22,878 nt of DNA from NCBI GenBank assembly GCA_934401725.1, contig CAKRSS010000033.1:1-22878 (forward strand), read 5' to 3'. How positions within the stretch are numbered: the stretch's first letter is position 1; every line of letters starts with the position of its first letter. The position numbers were made by a program, and so were the translations under genes. The DNA is from an uncultured Eubacteriales bacterium. GTDB taxonomy: Bacteria > Bacillota > Clostridia > Oscillospirales > CAG-272. The notes below the pieces were generated by a model. That model saw nothing but the letters and a program-made list of their open reading frames with translations, searched no databases and was not told the DNA's origin. Below are positions 6,462-14,153 of this stretch, piece by piece.

Positions 6462-8225
6462 ATGAAAATTATTTATAAGGACGGCACCGTTGCCGAGTGC
6501 CCCGCCGAGGAGGAGCTTCAGGTAATACGCCACACTGCGGCGCACATCCTCGCGCAGGCCGTCAAGCGCCTGTATCCCGAGGCCGACTTCGGCTACGGTC
6601 CTGCGACCGAGAAGGGCTTTTTCTACGACATCGACCTCGGTGACACCAAGCTCACCGACGACGACCTCGCCAAGATCGAAAAGGAAATGGCGAAGATCGT
6701 CAAGGAAAACCTGCCCATCAAGCCCTTCATTCTGCCCCGCAAAGAGGCCATCAAGCTGATGGAGGAGAGAGGCGAGAAGTACAAGGTCGAGCACATCGGC
6801 GACCTCGACGAGGACGCCGTCATCAGCTTCTATCAGCAGGGCGAGTACATCGACATGTGCGTCGGCCCGCACCTCTGCTACACCAAGGCGCTCAAGGCGT
6901 TCAAGCTGACCCAGCAGTCGGGCGCTTACTGGAAGAACGATAAGAACAACAAAATGCTCACCCGTATCAACGGCGTCGCATTCCGCACCCAGGCCGAGCT
7001 TGACGATTATCTCAAGCTGATGGAGGAGGCGGAGCGCCGCGACCACCGCAAGATAGGCCGTGAGATGGGGCTTTTCATGCTGTGTGACGAGGCTCCCGGC
7101 TTCCCCTTCTTCCTGCCGAACGGCATGGCGCTCAAGAACGCGTTGATCGACTACTGGCGCGACATCCACACCAGAGAGCACTATGTCGAGGTCTCCACGC
7201 CGCTTATCATGAACCGTCACCTGTGGGAGACGAGCGGTCACTGGGATCATTACAAGGATAACATGTACTCCACTATCATTGACGACGAGGTTTACTGCGT
7301 CAAGCCCATGAACTGCCCCGGCGGCGTCATGGTCTACCGCAGCCAGCCGCACAGCTACCGCGAGCTGCCTATGCGCGTCGGCGAGCTGGGACTTGTCCAC
7401 CGCCACGAGCTGAAGGGCGCGCTGCACGGATTGTTCCGCGTCCGCTGCTTCACGCAGGATGATGCGCACATCTTCATGCGCCGCGACCAGATCACCGATG
7501 AAATCATCGGCGTCGTGCACCTGATAAACGAGGTTTATTCCAAGTTCGGCTTCAAGTATTCCGTCGAGCTGTCCACCCGTCCGGAGAACAGCATGGGCAG
7601 CGACGAGGACTGGGAGGCCGCGACCAAGGGTCTTATCACGGCGCTGGACAAGCTTGGAATGCCCTATACCATCAACGAGGGCGACGGCGCGTTCTACGGC
7701 CCCAAGATTGACTTTCACCTCGAGGACTGCCTCGGACGCACATGGCAGTGCGGCACGATTCAGCTGGACTTCCAGATGCCTATCAACTTCGAGCTTGAGT
7801 ATATCGACGAGAACAACCAGCGTCAGCGTCCCATCATGGTGCACCGCGTCTGCTTCGGCTCCATCGAGCGTTTCATCGGCATACTGACCGAGCACTTTGC
7901 CGGTAAGTTCCCGACATGGCTCGCGCCGACGCAGGTCAAGGTTCTGACGCTGCCCGGTACCGACCATGCGTTTGCTCATCAGATATACGACACCCTTCGT
8001 GCCAACAAGGTGCGCACCGTGCTTGACGACCGCAACGAGAAAATCGGCTACAAGATCCGCGAGGCGCGTCAGGTCGACAGAGTGCCCTACATGGTTATCG
8101 TCGGCGCGAACGAGATAGAGACGGGCACTGTCTCCGTCCGTGACCGCGACACCGACCAGACCACCAACATGACGCTCGAGGCGTTTGTTGAGCTGCTGAA
8201 TGGCAAGATTGCGAACAGAGAATAA
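6462..8225 (+). CDS. thrS: Threonyl-tRNA synthetase lacking the TGS domain
   Basis: This enzyme charges tRNA-Thr with threonine. The 587-residue product begins with about 20 residues that look like a stub of a TGS domain and goes straight into the editing domain. The editing residues are intact: H24xxxH28 and C133/H137 in MCVGPH. The class II catalytic core follows, with PMNCPGG, the motif 2 region around RVGELGLVHRHE and motif 3 in GSIERFIGIL. The anticodon-binding domain has APTQVKVLTL and NEKIGYKIREA. It is about 50 residues shorter than the standard 640-residue enzyme, all from the N-terminus. The ATG has ATAAGGAG eight bases upstream, and the gene is preceded by the threonine T-box. Confidence 0.97.
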   Translation: MKIIYKDGTVAECPAEEELQVIRHTAAHILAQAVKRLYPEADFGYGPATEKGFFYDIDLGDTKLTDDDLAKIEKEMAKIVKENLPIKPFILPRKEAIKLMEERGEKYKVEHIGDLDEDAVISFYQQGEYIDMCVGPHLCYTKALKAFKLTQQSGAYWKNDKNNKMLTRINGVAFRTQAELDDYLKLMEEAERRDHRKIGREMGLFMLCDEAPGFPFFLPNGMALKNALIDYWRDIHTREHYVEVSTPLIMNRHLWETSGHWDHYKDNMYSTIIDDEVYCVKPMNCPGGVMVYRSQPHSYRELPMRVGELGLVHRHELKGALHGLFRVRCFTQDDAHIFMRRDQITDEIIGVVHLINEVYSKFGFKYSVELSTRPENSMGSDEDWEAATKGLITALDKLGMPYTINEGDGAFYGPKIDFHLEDCLGRTWQCGTIQLDFQMPINFELEYIDENNQRQRPIMVHRVCFGSIERFIGILTEHFAGKFPTWLAPTQVKVLTLPGTDHAFAHQIYDTLRANKVRTVLDDRNEKIGYKIREARQVDRVPYMVIVGANEIETGTVSVRDRDTDQTTNMTLEAFVELLNGKIANRE

Positions 8226-8238
8226 GTAAGATAAGCTT

Positions 8239-8275
8239 TCCCCCCGACGCCAAACGGCGTCGGGGGGATTGTTTT
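8239..8275 (+). terminator. Terminator after thrS
   Basis: A 12-bp perfect stem CCCCCCGACGCC / GGCGTCGGGGGG with an AAAC loop is followed by ATTGTTTT, 14 bases after the thrS stop. Confidence 0.85.
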
Positions 8276-8329
8276 GATCGGAAAGACAAAAACAGTCCCC
8301 CGGCCTGCTTGGAAGTCTCCTCTGACCCC

Positions 8330-8372
8330 AAAAAGCTCCTGCAAACCGAAAACCGGTTTGCAGGAGCTTTTT
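8330..8372. terminator. Bidirectional terminator ending the valS transcript
   Basis: A near-perfect long stem (AAAAAGCTCCTGCAAACCG and its complement) carries T runs on both strands, 19 bases beyond the valS stop. It backs up the thrS terminator in the opposite direction. Confidence 0.88.
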
Positions 8373-8391
8373 GCGTTTTGATGTGCTGAAC

Positions 8392-11040
8392 TTACTTCAG
8401 CTTGGCCAGTGCTTCCTCGACGCCTGCGAGGTTCTGGCGGTATTTTTCAAGCTTGGCGCGCTCGGCGTCGACAACGGCGGCGGGAGCCTTGGCGACAAAG
8501 CCTTCATTGGACAGCTTACCCTCGACGCGCTTTATCTCACCCTCGAGCTTTGCCTTCTCGGCGGAGAGTCTGGCGCGCTCCTTTTCGACGTCGATGATGT
8601 CGGAGAGTGGCAGGTAGACGGTCGCGGAGTCGGTGATTATCTGCACGCAGTCGGCAGCGTTGAAGGACTCGTCGAAGCGTGCGATGTCGTCGGACACCAG
8701 CACGTCAGAGGCGGAGGCGAGCCGCGTGAAGAACTGCGCCGTGTCGCCGAACGACTTTGTGAATTTGGTCAGAATATACACGCGCGCCTTGCGTGACGGT
8801 GTGACGTTCATCTCGTTGCGACGCGTGCGGATGGCCTTGATGGCCGCGATGGTGCGCTCCAGCTCGGCCGCCTCGTCGGCGTAGTTGAGCGAGGCGTCGT
8901 AGGACGGGTAGGCGGCAATCATGATGCTCTCCTCGGTGTGGGGAAGCGAGCTGAAAATCTCCTCGGTGATGAAGGGCATGAAGGGGTGCAGCAGCTTGAG
9001 AATGCCGTCAAGGACGTAGGCGATGACGTTCTGCGCCACGAGGTTTTGGGGCGTGTCCTTGTCATTCAGGCGCACCTTGGACAGCTCGATGTACCAGTCG
9101 CAGAAGATGTCCCAGGTGAAATCGTAAAGTGCGGACAGCGCGACGCCGATTTCGTAGTTGTCAAGCGAGGTGGTGACGCTCTTGACAAGCTCGTTGTACT
9201 TGTCGAGTATCCACTTGTCCTCAAGCGCGAGCTCGGACTCCTCGGGCAGCGCGAATTTGTCTATGGTCAGGTTCATGCGGACGAAGCGGGAGGCGTTCCA
9301 CAGCTTGTTGGCGAAGTTGCGCGCGGCTTCGATTTTTTCGTCCGAAAAACGCATGTCGTTTCCGGGGCTGTTGCCGGTCGCGAGCGCAAAGCGCAGCGCG
9401 TCGGCGCCGTATTTGTCGATAATCTCGAGCGGGTCGATGCCGTTGCCGAGCGACTTGGACATCTTGCGTCCCTGCGCGTCGCGGACGAGGCCGTGAATAA
9501 GCACGGTGTCGAAGGGAATGTTGTCCGTGTACTCGAGCGCGGAGAATATCATGCGCGAGACCCAGAAGGTGATGATGTCGTAGCCCGTGACGAGCGTGCT
9601 CGTCGGGTAGAAGCGGCGCAGATCGTCGGTGTCATCAGGCCAGCCGAGCGTTGAGAAGGGCCAGAGCGCCGAGGAGAACCAGGTGTCGAGCGTGTCGGGG
9701 TCCTGCGTCATGTGACCGCCGCACTTGGGGCATCTCGGGGCCTCGTCAAGCGTGACGACGGTCTCGCCGCAGTCGTCGCAGTAGAAAGCGGGAATGCGGT
9801 GTCCCCACCAAAGCTGACGCGAAATGCACCAGTCCTGCGTGTTTTCCATCCAGTGGAAATAGTTCTTGTCAAATCTCTCGGGGATGAAGCGGATGCGTCC
9901 GTCGCGAACGGCCTCGATGGCGGGCTTTGCAAGCGGCTCCATTTTGACGAACCACTGAAGCGAGATCATGGGCTCGATGGTGGTTCCGCAACGGTAGCAG
10001 GTGCCGACCTCGTGCTTGAGGTCCTCGATGCCGCAGAGGTAGCCGCCGGCCTTGAGATCCTCGACGATGGCCTTGCGCGCCTCGTAGCGATCCATTCCGG
10101 CGTATTTCGGATAATTATCGGTAATCTTGGCGTCGGGCGTCAGGACGACCTCCATGGGCAGGTGGCAGCGGCGGCCGACCTCGAAGTCGTTCGGGTCGTG
10201 TGCGGGCGTGATTTTGACGCAGCCGGTGCCCTTGTCGAGCTGTGCGTGCTCGTCGGCAACGATGGGAATGCGGCGGCCGACGAGCGGCAGCACAACGTAT
10301 TTGCCGATGAGGTGCTTATATCTCTCATCCTCGGGGTTGACGGCGACGGCGGTGTCACCGAGCAGCGTCTCGGGGCGGGTTGTGGCGACCTCGACGTATC
10401 CGCCTCCGCCGACCAGCGGGTAGCGGATGTGCCAGAAGTGGCTGTCCTGCTCGGTGTAGTCGACCTCGGCGTTTGAGATGGAGGTCATGCAGTGCGGACA
10501 CCAGTTGATTATGCGCTCGCCGCGGTAGATGAGCCCCTTGTCGTACAGACGCTTGAAAACGTCGCGCACGGCGCGGCTGCACCCCTCGTCCAGCGTGAAG
10601 CGCTCGCGCGTCCAGTCGCAGGAGGAGCCCATTTTCTTGAGCTGCTCGACTATGCGGCCGCCGTACTTTGTCTTCCAGTCCCAGGCGCGGCGGAGGAATT
10701 CCTCGCGGCCGAGGTCCTCCTTGGTGATGCCCTCCTTGCGCATGGCCTCGACAATCTTGGCCTCGGTCGCGATGGAGGCGTGGTCGGTGCCGGGAACCCA
10801 CAGCGTGTCAAAACCCTGCATACGCTTGTAACGGATGAGAATGTCCTGAAGCGTGTTGTCGAGCGCGTGCCCCATGTGCAGCTGACCCGTGATATTGGGG
10901 GGCGGAATGACGATGGAGAAGTGCTGACGGTTGCGGCGGTCGTCAGTGGGGGTGAAGTAGCCCTTCTCACACCAGTTCTGATAGATCCTGCTCTCAAAAT
11001 CGGCAGGAGAATAGGTTTTCGGAAGCTCGTGCTGATTCAT
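8392..11040 (-). CDS. valS: Valyl-tRNA synthetase
   Basis: This enzyme charges tRNA-Val and is a class I synthetase with a large editing (CP1) domain. The 882-residue product shows the HIGH-type signature PPNITGQLHMGH (residues 47-58) and the valine-specific WCISRQLWWGHRIPA segment. It also has KMSKS at 526-530 in GRKMSKSLGNGIDP, the anticodon-binding domain and a charged C-terminal coiled coil (about residues 805-882, rich in E, K and A). The length is normal. The ATG has AGGAG upstream and only 18 bases separate it from the stop of the upstream lipoprotein gene. It therefore appears to depend on the distant T-box promoter and has no leader of its own. Confidence 0.98.
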   Translation of the reverse strand: MNQHELPKTYSPADFESRIYQNWCEKGYFTPTDDRRNRQHFSIVIPPPNITGQLHMGHALDNTLQDILIRYKRMQGFDTLWVPGTDHASIATEAKIVEAMRKEGITKEDLGREEFLRRAWDWKTKYGGRIVEQLKKMGSSCDWTRERFTLDEGCSRAVRDVFKRLYDKGLIYRGERIINWCPHCMTSISNAEVDYTEQDSHFWHIRYPLVGGGGYVEVATTRPETLLGDTAVAVNPEDERYKHLIGKYVVLPLVGRRIPIVADEHAQLDKGTGCVKITPAHDPNDFEVGRRCHLPMEVVLTPDAKITDNYPKYAGMDRYEARKAIVEDLKAGGYLCGIEDLKHEVGTCYRCGTTIEPMISLQWFVKMEPLAKPAIEAVRDGRIRFIPERFDKNYFHWMENTQDWCISRQLWWGHRIPAFYCDDCGETVVTLDEAPRCPKCGGHMTQDPDTLDTWFSSALWPFSTLGWPDDTDDLRRFYPTSTLVTGYDIITFWVSRMIFSALEYTDNIPFDTVLIHGLVRDAQGRKMSKSLGNGIDPLEIIDKYGADALRFALATGNSPGNDMRFSDEKIEAARNFANKLWNASRFVRMNLTIDKFALPEESELALEDKWILDKYNELVKSVTTSLDNYEIGVALSALYDFTWDIFCDWYIELSKVRLNDKDTPQNLVAQNVIAYVLDGILKLLHPFMPFITEEIFSSLPHTEESIMIAAYPSYDASLNYADEAAELERTIAAIKAIRTRRNEMNVTPSRKARVYILTKFTKSFGDTAQFFTRLASASDVLVSDDIARFDESFNAADCVQIITDSATVYLPLSDIIDVEKERARLSAEKAKLEGEIKRVEGKLSNEGFVAKAPAAVVDAERAKLEKYRQNLAGVEEALAKLK

Positions 11041-11058
11041 TTTATATACTCCTGTTTG

Positions 11059-12483
11059 TTATTTTTTAATTTCAATATCGGCAATGACCGCGTAGTGATC
11101 AGAGGCGAAGCAGCCGTCAAAGGTGTCGTAGATGACCTTGTAGCTGTTGAAGATAAAGCCGTCGCGGGTGGCCATTATCTGGTCTATGGGGAGGCTTGCG
11201 TAGTCGCGGCCGATGAATTTGTTGAAGGAACCGCCGCCTGAGGACGACTTGCACAGCTCCCGCGTGTCGCCGAGCGTATCCCGGAGGATTACTTTGTAGG
11301 CGGAGTTTGTGCTGTTGAGGTTAAAATCGCCCGTGAGCACGACGGGGGCGTTGTTGTACTTTGCAGACACCGTGGCGATGTAGTCGAGAATGACCTCTAT
11401 CTGCTTGGTCTGGATTACCCCGTTTTTGGCAGTGTCAAGGTGGGTGTTGAAGTGAATGTACCTCTCGCCCGTCGCCATGACCTCAAAAACGACGTACATG
11501 CCGAGCCGCTCGGTGAGTCCGTCGGAGGCTTTGCCCCACTCTTCGGATATTTTGAGTGACTCCGGCGCTTCGGTCAGCCAGAACGAGCCGTCTGCTATCG
11601 CTTTGACGGCCGAGCGGTTGTAGATGATGCCGATTTTTTCGTTTTTGTCGGCTCCGAGGCGGGTGTAGCCGAGGGGAGGGAGCTTGTTGTCAAAATACAC
11701 GCGCCAGTTCTTGCTGCACTCCTGCACGCCGAGCGAATCGGGCTTGTAGGTCTCGATAAGCGACAGCACGCGCGGGGCACGCCTGGCTATCGTGTGCTCG
11801 GGCAGCTTGGCGGTCATTTTTGCGGCGAAGGCCGGGTCTTTGGCGTAGCCTTCGTATTCAGTATCGGTAGCCAGCAGGTTCTGCGTCATGATGCGCAGGC
11901 CGGTGGGCAGCTCGAAGCTGCCGGTGTAGTCGAGGCCTGCGGGGACGGTCAGCGTGGAGCTGTCGGCGGTCTTTTCAATATAATTTGAAATAAACCACTC
12001 GGCGGCCTGCGCTGTTCCGTAGGCAGTTGCGCCGATGAGAATGAGGCGCGTGCCGCGCACGGCAACGCGGAATTCGTTTGTCTTAAGGCTGTCGGCCGAG
12101 AGCTCGTAGTAGCTGCCGCTGCGTGTGAGCGAGCCTATGCATATCTCGTTGTCGACGACGGGATTGCGCTCCCAGTCGGTCGTGATTTTGAACTGCGAGC
12201 CGCAGAGCTGCTTTATCGCCTGATTTATCGCGACGGCGGCGTCTATTTCGGACTGATCCGCCTTCTCGGGGCGCACGATGGTGTACTGCGGCTTGCCGTC
12301 CGCGACCAGCGTGAGCGGCTCGGAATCGGCGTCCGGAGTTGTGGTTGTAGCGGGGGCAGAGGGGGCAGGGGACGGGGACGTCGTGCCGCGGCCGTCGTCC
12401 TCGGGCTGCGCACAGGCCGCGAAAAGCGGCAGGCAGATGATAACGGAGAAAATCAATATTGCAAGTCGTTTTCTTGTGAACAT
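11059..12483 (-). CDS. Secreted lipoprotein with endonuclease/exonuclease/phosphatase (EEP) domain
   Basis: The 474-residue product is predicted to be a surface lipoprotein. It has a basic N-terminus, a hydrophobic helix and lipobox FAAC with Cys24, then a Ser/Thr/Pro-rich linker (about 25-52). An alpha/beta domain (about 55-185) contains YTIVRP, TDW, EICIG and a closing AAEWF; it resembles the domain in the lipoprotein at 15659. The C-terminal half is an EEP metal-dependent phosphodiesterase/nuclease fold with MTQNLL, VQEC, NTHLD, GDFN, PIDQIM and SDHYAV, so the catalytic residues are present. The substrate is unknown. The start at 12483 is preferred over a frame extending to 12558 because AAGGAG precedes it and the signal peptide begins there. 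It lies between a T-box leader and valS. Confidence 0.9.
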   Translation of the reverse strand: MFTRKRLAILIFSVIICLPLFAACAQPEDDGRGTTSPSPAPSAPATTTTPDADSEPLTLVADGKPQYTIVRPEKADQSEIDAAVAINQAIKQLCGSQFKITTDWERNPVVDNEICIGSLTRSGSYYELSADSLKTNEFRVAVRGTRLILIGATAYGTAQAAEWFISNYIEKTADSSTLTVPAGLDYTGSFELPTGLRIMTQNLLATDTEYEGYAKDPAFAAKMTAKLPEHTIARRAPRVLSLIETYKPDSLGVQECSKNWRVYFDNKLPPLGYTRLGADKNEKIGIIYNRSAVKAIADGSFWLTEAPESLKISEEWGKASDGLTERLGMYVVFEVMATGERYIHFNTHLDTAKNGVIQTKQIEVILDYIATVSAKYNNAPVVLTGDFNLNSTNSAYKVILRDTLGDTRELCKSSSGGGSFNKFIGRDYASLPIDQIMATRDGFIFNSYKVIYDTFDGCFASDHYAVIADIEIKK

Positions 12484-12540
12484 AGCGGACTCCTTCGAGA
12501 CATCACCTGACAATGCACTAATTGCGAGGTGAAGCCAAAA

Positions 12541-12777
12541 AATAAAAAATCCCCACATCCGTATCAGGACGTGGAGTACGCGGTACCACCTGATTTTGCG
12601 CCGCAGCGCACACTCTGTGACGGCAATACACCGCCAAGGCCTCTAACGTGGCCGCCGTCAGCGGCTTATCACCGCCACCTCTCGGAAGTGACTTGGGCGG
12701 GCTCTGCCGCGGACTCGCACCAACCGTCCGCTCTCTGTGCGCAGTTGACCTCGCTTACTGGTCTTCGTCATTGAGTT
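12541..12777 (-). promoter_or_regulatory. T-box riboswitch with probable valine specifier, leading the lipoprotein-valS transcript
   Basis: On the minus strand the leader contains the stem I start AGAGAGCGGACGG, the distal loop GGTTGGTGCGAG and a proposed GTC (valine) specifier at 12690-12692. Stem II/III pairings and the T-box element GGTGGTACCGCG (12579-12590) follow. The leader ends with the terminator CCACGTCC-TGATAC-GGATGTGG and a T run (12541-12574). The valine assignment fits valS further downstream. The intervening first gene is the lipoprotein, which should therefore also respond to uncharged tRNA-Val. Confidence 0.88.
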
Positions 12778-12783
12778 TATGCC

Positions 12784-12812
12784 AGTATAACACAGCGGAG
12801 GCGCTTTGTCAA
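12784..12812 (-). promoter_or_regulatory. Promoter of the T-box-lipoprotein-valS transcript
   Basis: TTGACA, a 17-base spacer and TATACT read on the minus strand, immediately upstream of the T-box leader. It is close to consensus. It is back to back with the tRNA-Thr promoter about 80 bases to the right. Confidence 0.88.
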
Positions 12813-12891
12813 GCAGTTGCGGCAAATTTGTCGTGCGAAAGGCATGCGTCGCAGGCTCGACAAATTTTCTGAAAAAAATTTGCAAAATCTA

Positions 12892-12920
12892 TTGACAAAC
12901 TCCCGACTGTCTGCTATAAT
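12892..12920 (+). promoter_or_regulatory. Promoter of tRNA-Thr
   Basis: Perfect TTGACA and TATAAT boxes are separated by 17 bases, ending 10 bases before the mature tRNA. This is a fully consensus sigma-A promoter, as expected for a stable RNA. Confidence 0.9.
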
Positions 12921-12930
12921 ATCGACTGTT

Positions 12931-13006
12931 GCTGGTATGGCTCAGTCGGTAGAGCACATCCTTGGTAAGGATGAGGTCATCAGTTCGATTCTGATTACCA
13001 GCTCCA
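12931..13006 (+). tRNA. tRNA-Thr, anticodon GGT
   Basis: The cloverleaf can be folded by hand. The acceptor arms are GCTGGTA and TACCAGC, and the D arm is GCTC/GAGC. The anticodon stem CATCC/GGATG surrounds loop TTGGTAA with anticodon GGT, and the T arm is ATCAG-TTCGATT-CTGAT. CCA is encoded at 13004-13006. This tRNA reads ACC/ACT codons and so would match the proposed ACC specifier of the thrS T-box in this window. It is a single-gene unit with its own promoter and terminator. Confidence 0.97.
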
Positions 13007-13009
13007 CAA

Positions 13010-13040
13010 AAAAGCACACTGAATTTCAGTGTGCTTTTTT
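13010..13040 (+). terminator. Terminator of tRNA-Thr
   Basis: The stem AGCACACTG / CAGTGTGCT with an AATTT loop is followed by a run of T, four bases after the encoded CCA. Confidence 0.9.
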
Positions 13041-13043
13041 CTT

Positions 13044-13060
13044 TTTCAGCGGACAATCAT
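13044..13060 (+). repeat. Left copy of 17-bp direct repeat bounding the regulator cassette
   Basis: TTTCAGCGGACAATCAT occurs here, just past the tRNA-Thr terminator, and again identically at 14170-14186. The repeats enclose about 1.1 kb of AT-richer DNA. Confidence 0.85.
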
Positions 13061-13131
13061 GTCGGCTTGCCGCTTCTCAACGTTTTTTCGGAAACGTTTG
13101 CTTGTGAATAAAAAATTTTTTCTAAAGCCTG

Positions 13132-13160
13132 TTGACAAGAAAACTTTGCAGTGCTATAAT
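13132..13160 (+). promoter_or_regulatory. Promoter of the DUF6442-like/XRE operon
   Basis: Perfect TTGACA and TATAAT boxes are separated by 17 bases. The -35 box is embedded in one of two repeated operator-like dyads, which points to repression by the XRE protein encoded downstream. Confidence 0.9.
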
Positions 13161-13180
13161 GATGTCAAGAAAACTTGGCA
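13133..13180 (+). promoter_or_regulatory. Twin operator-like dyads overlapping the promoter
   Basis: TGACAAGAAAACTTTGCA (13133-13150) and TGTCAAGAAAACTTGGCA (13163-13180) are near-identical direct copies with a 30-bp period. Each is itself a dyad of form TGnCAAG-AAAA-CTTnGCA. One covers the -35 box and spacer, the other the start-site region. The arrangement suits cooperative binding of a dimeric XRE repressor on one face of the helix and so autoregulation. The binding protein is inferred. Confidence 0.7.
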
Positions 13181-13193
13181 AGGAGGCGTTATG

Positions 13194-13523
13194 ATGAAAA
13201 AAGAAGAAATTCTGAAAGCCAGCAGAGATGAAAACAAAAATAAAGATCTGGCCGAATTGGATGTGGTACATCAAGCCAGCGTTTATGCCGCAAGAGTAGG
13301 TGCGTCAGTGTGTTGCATAATTTCGGTGCTGTCTTCCTTGCTTGTTCATGCTTTGCTTTATAGTCCGTGGATTATATATTTCAGCATTATTACAACACAG
13401 TGGCTGGTTCGTTTCATCAAGATAAGACGCAAGAGCGATCTGGTGTTAGCTATACTGTTTTTCAGTCTTGCAATTTTGGCGACTGTCGGGTTTGTTTACC
13501 GCCTTTTAGAGGAGAGAGCATGA
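13194..13523 (+). CDS. Small membrane protein resembling DUF6442
   Basis: The 109-residue product has a charged N-terminus (MKKEEILKASRDENKNKD) followed by four hydrophobic segments (about residues 30-50, 55-70 and two between 80 and 104). The opening resembles the DUF6442 family, small membrane proteins often encoded beside an XRE regulator. That family name is from memory. Its function is unknown. The ATG at 13194 has AGGAGG seven bases upstream; an ATG one codon earlier is also possible. The stop overlaps the start of the XRE gene (ATGA), so the two are translationally coupled. The gene is visibly richer in A and T than the surrounding housekeeping genes. Confidence 0.8.
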   Translation: MKKEEILKASRDENKNKDLAELDVVHQASVYAARVGASVCCIISVLSSLLVHALLYSPWIIYFSIITTQWLVRFIKIRRKSDLVLAILFFSLAILATVGFVYRLLEERA

Positions 13524-13726
13524 ATGAGCAGCTTAAGCTGAAAAATCGCTTGAAGGATGCACGCGCGGAAGCAAATCTTTCCCAAGCTCAGCTTGCGGAA
13601 ATGGTGGGCGTATCCCGAAATACGATCAGCTCTATTGAAACCGGACAATTCAATCCGACAGCAAAGCTGGCTCTGATTCTTTGCATTGCGTTGGATAAAA
13701 AGTTTGAGGAACTGTTTTACTTTTAA
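13520..13726 (+). CDS. XRE-family transcriptional regulator, minimal HTH protein
   Basis: The 68-residue product is a single Cro/C1-type helix-turn-helix domain. KNRLKDARAEANLSQAQLAE forms the first helices, MVGVSRNTISSIETGQFNPT the recognition region, and LALILCIALDKKFEELFYF the rest. It has no effector domain, so any signal probably comes from its partner. Coupling to the DUF6442-like membrane protein suggests a membrane-linked regulatory pair. Likely targets are the two dyads in its own promoter. The stop codon lies at the edge of a dispersed repeat: the AA of its TAA is the first AA of the repeat's terminal sequence. Confidence 0.92.
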   Translation: MNEQLKLKNRLKDARAEANLSQAQLAEMVGVSRNTISSIETGQFNPTAKLALILCIALDKKFEELFYF

Positions 13727-13827
13727 GGCTTCACCGCGTAATTCCGATGGTGCAATTGCGCAGTCAGATTTTTCGTCAGATGAAACAAAAATTCGCAGGC
13801 TGTAGTGGAGCTACAGACAAGAATTTT
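13725..13827 (+). repeat. Dispersed MITE-like element, truncated copy
   Basis: About 103 bp match, in inverted orientation, the element at 18541-18643. The copy begins AAGGCTTCACCGCGTAAT, runs through three successive hairpin-forming segments (AATTGCGC type, TTTCGTC type and CTGTAG...CTACAG) and stops at GACAAGAATTTTAAGG. It lacks the other terminal repeat and ends at the ribosome site of the next gene. Confidence 0.82.
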
Positions 13828-13840
13828 AAGGAGGCATGGC

Positions 13841-14143
13841 ATGTATAATTTGGTACTGTTGATTTTAGGCTTGCTTGTTTCTGCTCTTGGCATTGCAAAT
13901 ATCAAGTGCAACATCAGCACAATACATTCCTACAACAGACGGAGGGTAAAAGAAGAGGATGCGCCCAAGTACGGGAAAATTGTCGGAGCAGGGACGCTTA
14001 TCATGGGAGTCTCCTTTGTGGCAGGGTATATAGCCTCGTTTTGGAGCGCGACAATTACGGCGTTCATTGTCCTTCCGGCAGTGGTTGTAGGACTCGGATT
14101 TATGCTGTACGGACAGTTCAAATATAACGGAGGAATTTTCTGA
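13841..14143 (+). CDS. Small membrane protein of unknown function
   Basis: The 100-residue product has a hydrophobic N-terminal helix (about residues 2-20), a short basic loop (HSYNRRRVKEEDAPKYGK) and two more hydrophobic helices (about 45-88). Its layout is reminiscent of DUF3784-type small membrane proteins, but I cannot assign it firmly. The ATG at 13841 has AAGGAGG six bases upstream, immediately after the truncated repeat element. It lies in the same direct-repeat-bounded cassette as the XRE pair and may be read from the same promoter. A weak hairpin follows. Confidence 0.72.
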   Translation: MYNLVLLILGLLVSALGIANIKCNISTIHSYNRRRVKEEDAPKYGKIVGAGTLIMGVSFVAGYIASFWSATITAFIVLPAVVVGLGFMLYGQFKYNGGIF

Positions 14144-14153
14144 CCGCCGACGT

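Noticed and set aside
6441..7979. 512-codon open frame opposite thrS
   Set aside because: It is antisense to thrS, with Leu/Val/Asp-rich shadow composition and no domain.
12529..12885. Short frames on both strands in the gap before tRNA-Thr
   Set aside because: The region is explained by a T-box leader and two promoters; the frames have no ribosome sites.
13194..13726. DUF6442-like/XRE pair considered as a toxin-antitoxin system
   Set aside because: The pair fits size and coupling, but the membrane protein resembles a regulator-associated family rather than any known toxin. Kept as a regulatory pair.
13723..13920. Minus-strand frame ending LTAQLHHRNYAVKP, with a similar frame at 18391-18645
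   Set aside because: The similarity comes from the shared MITE-like repeat. Neither has a ribosome site, and one overlaps real genes antisense.
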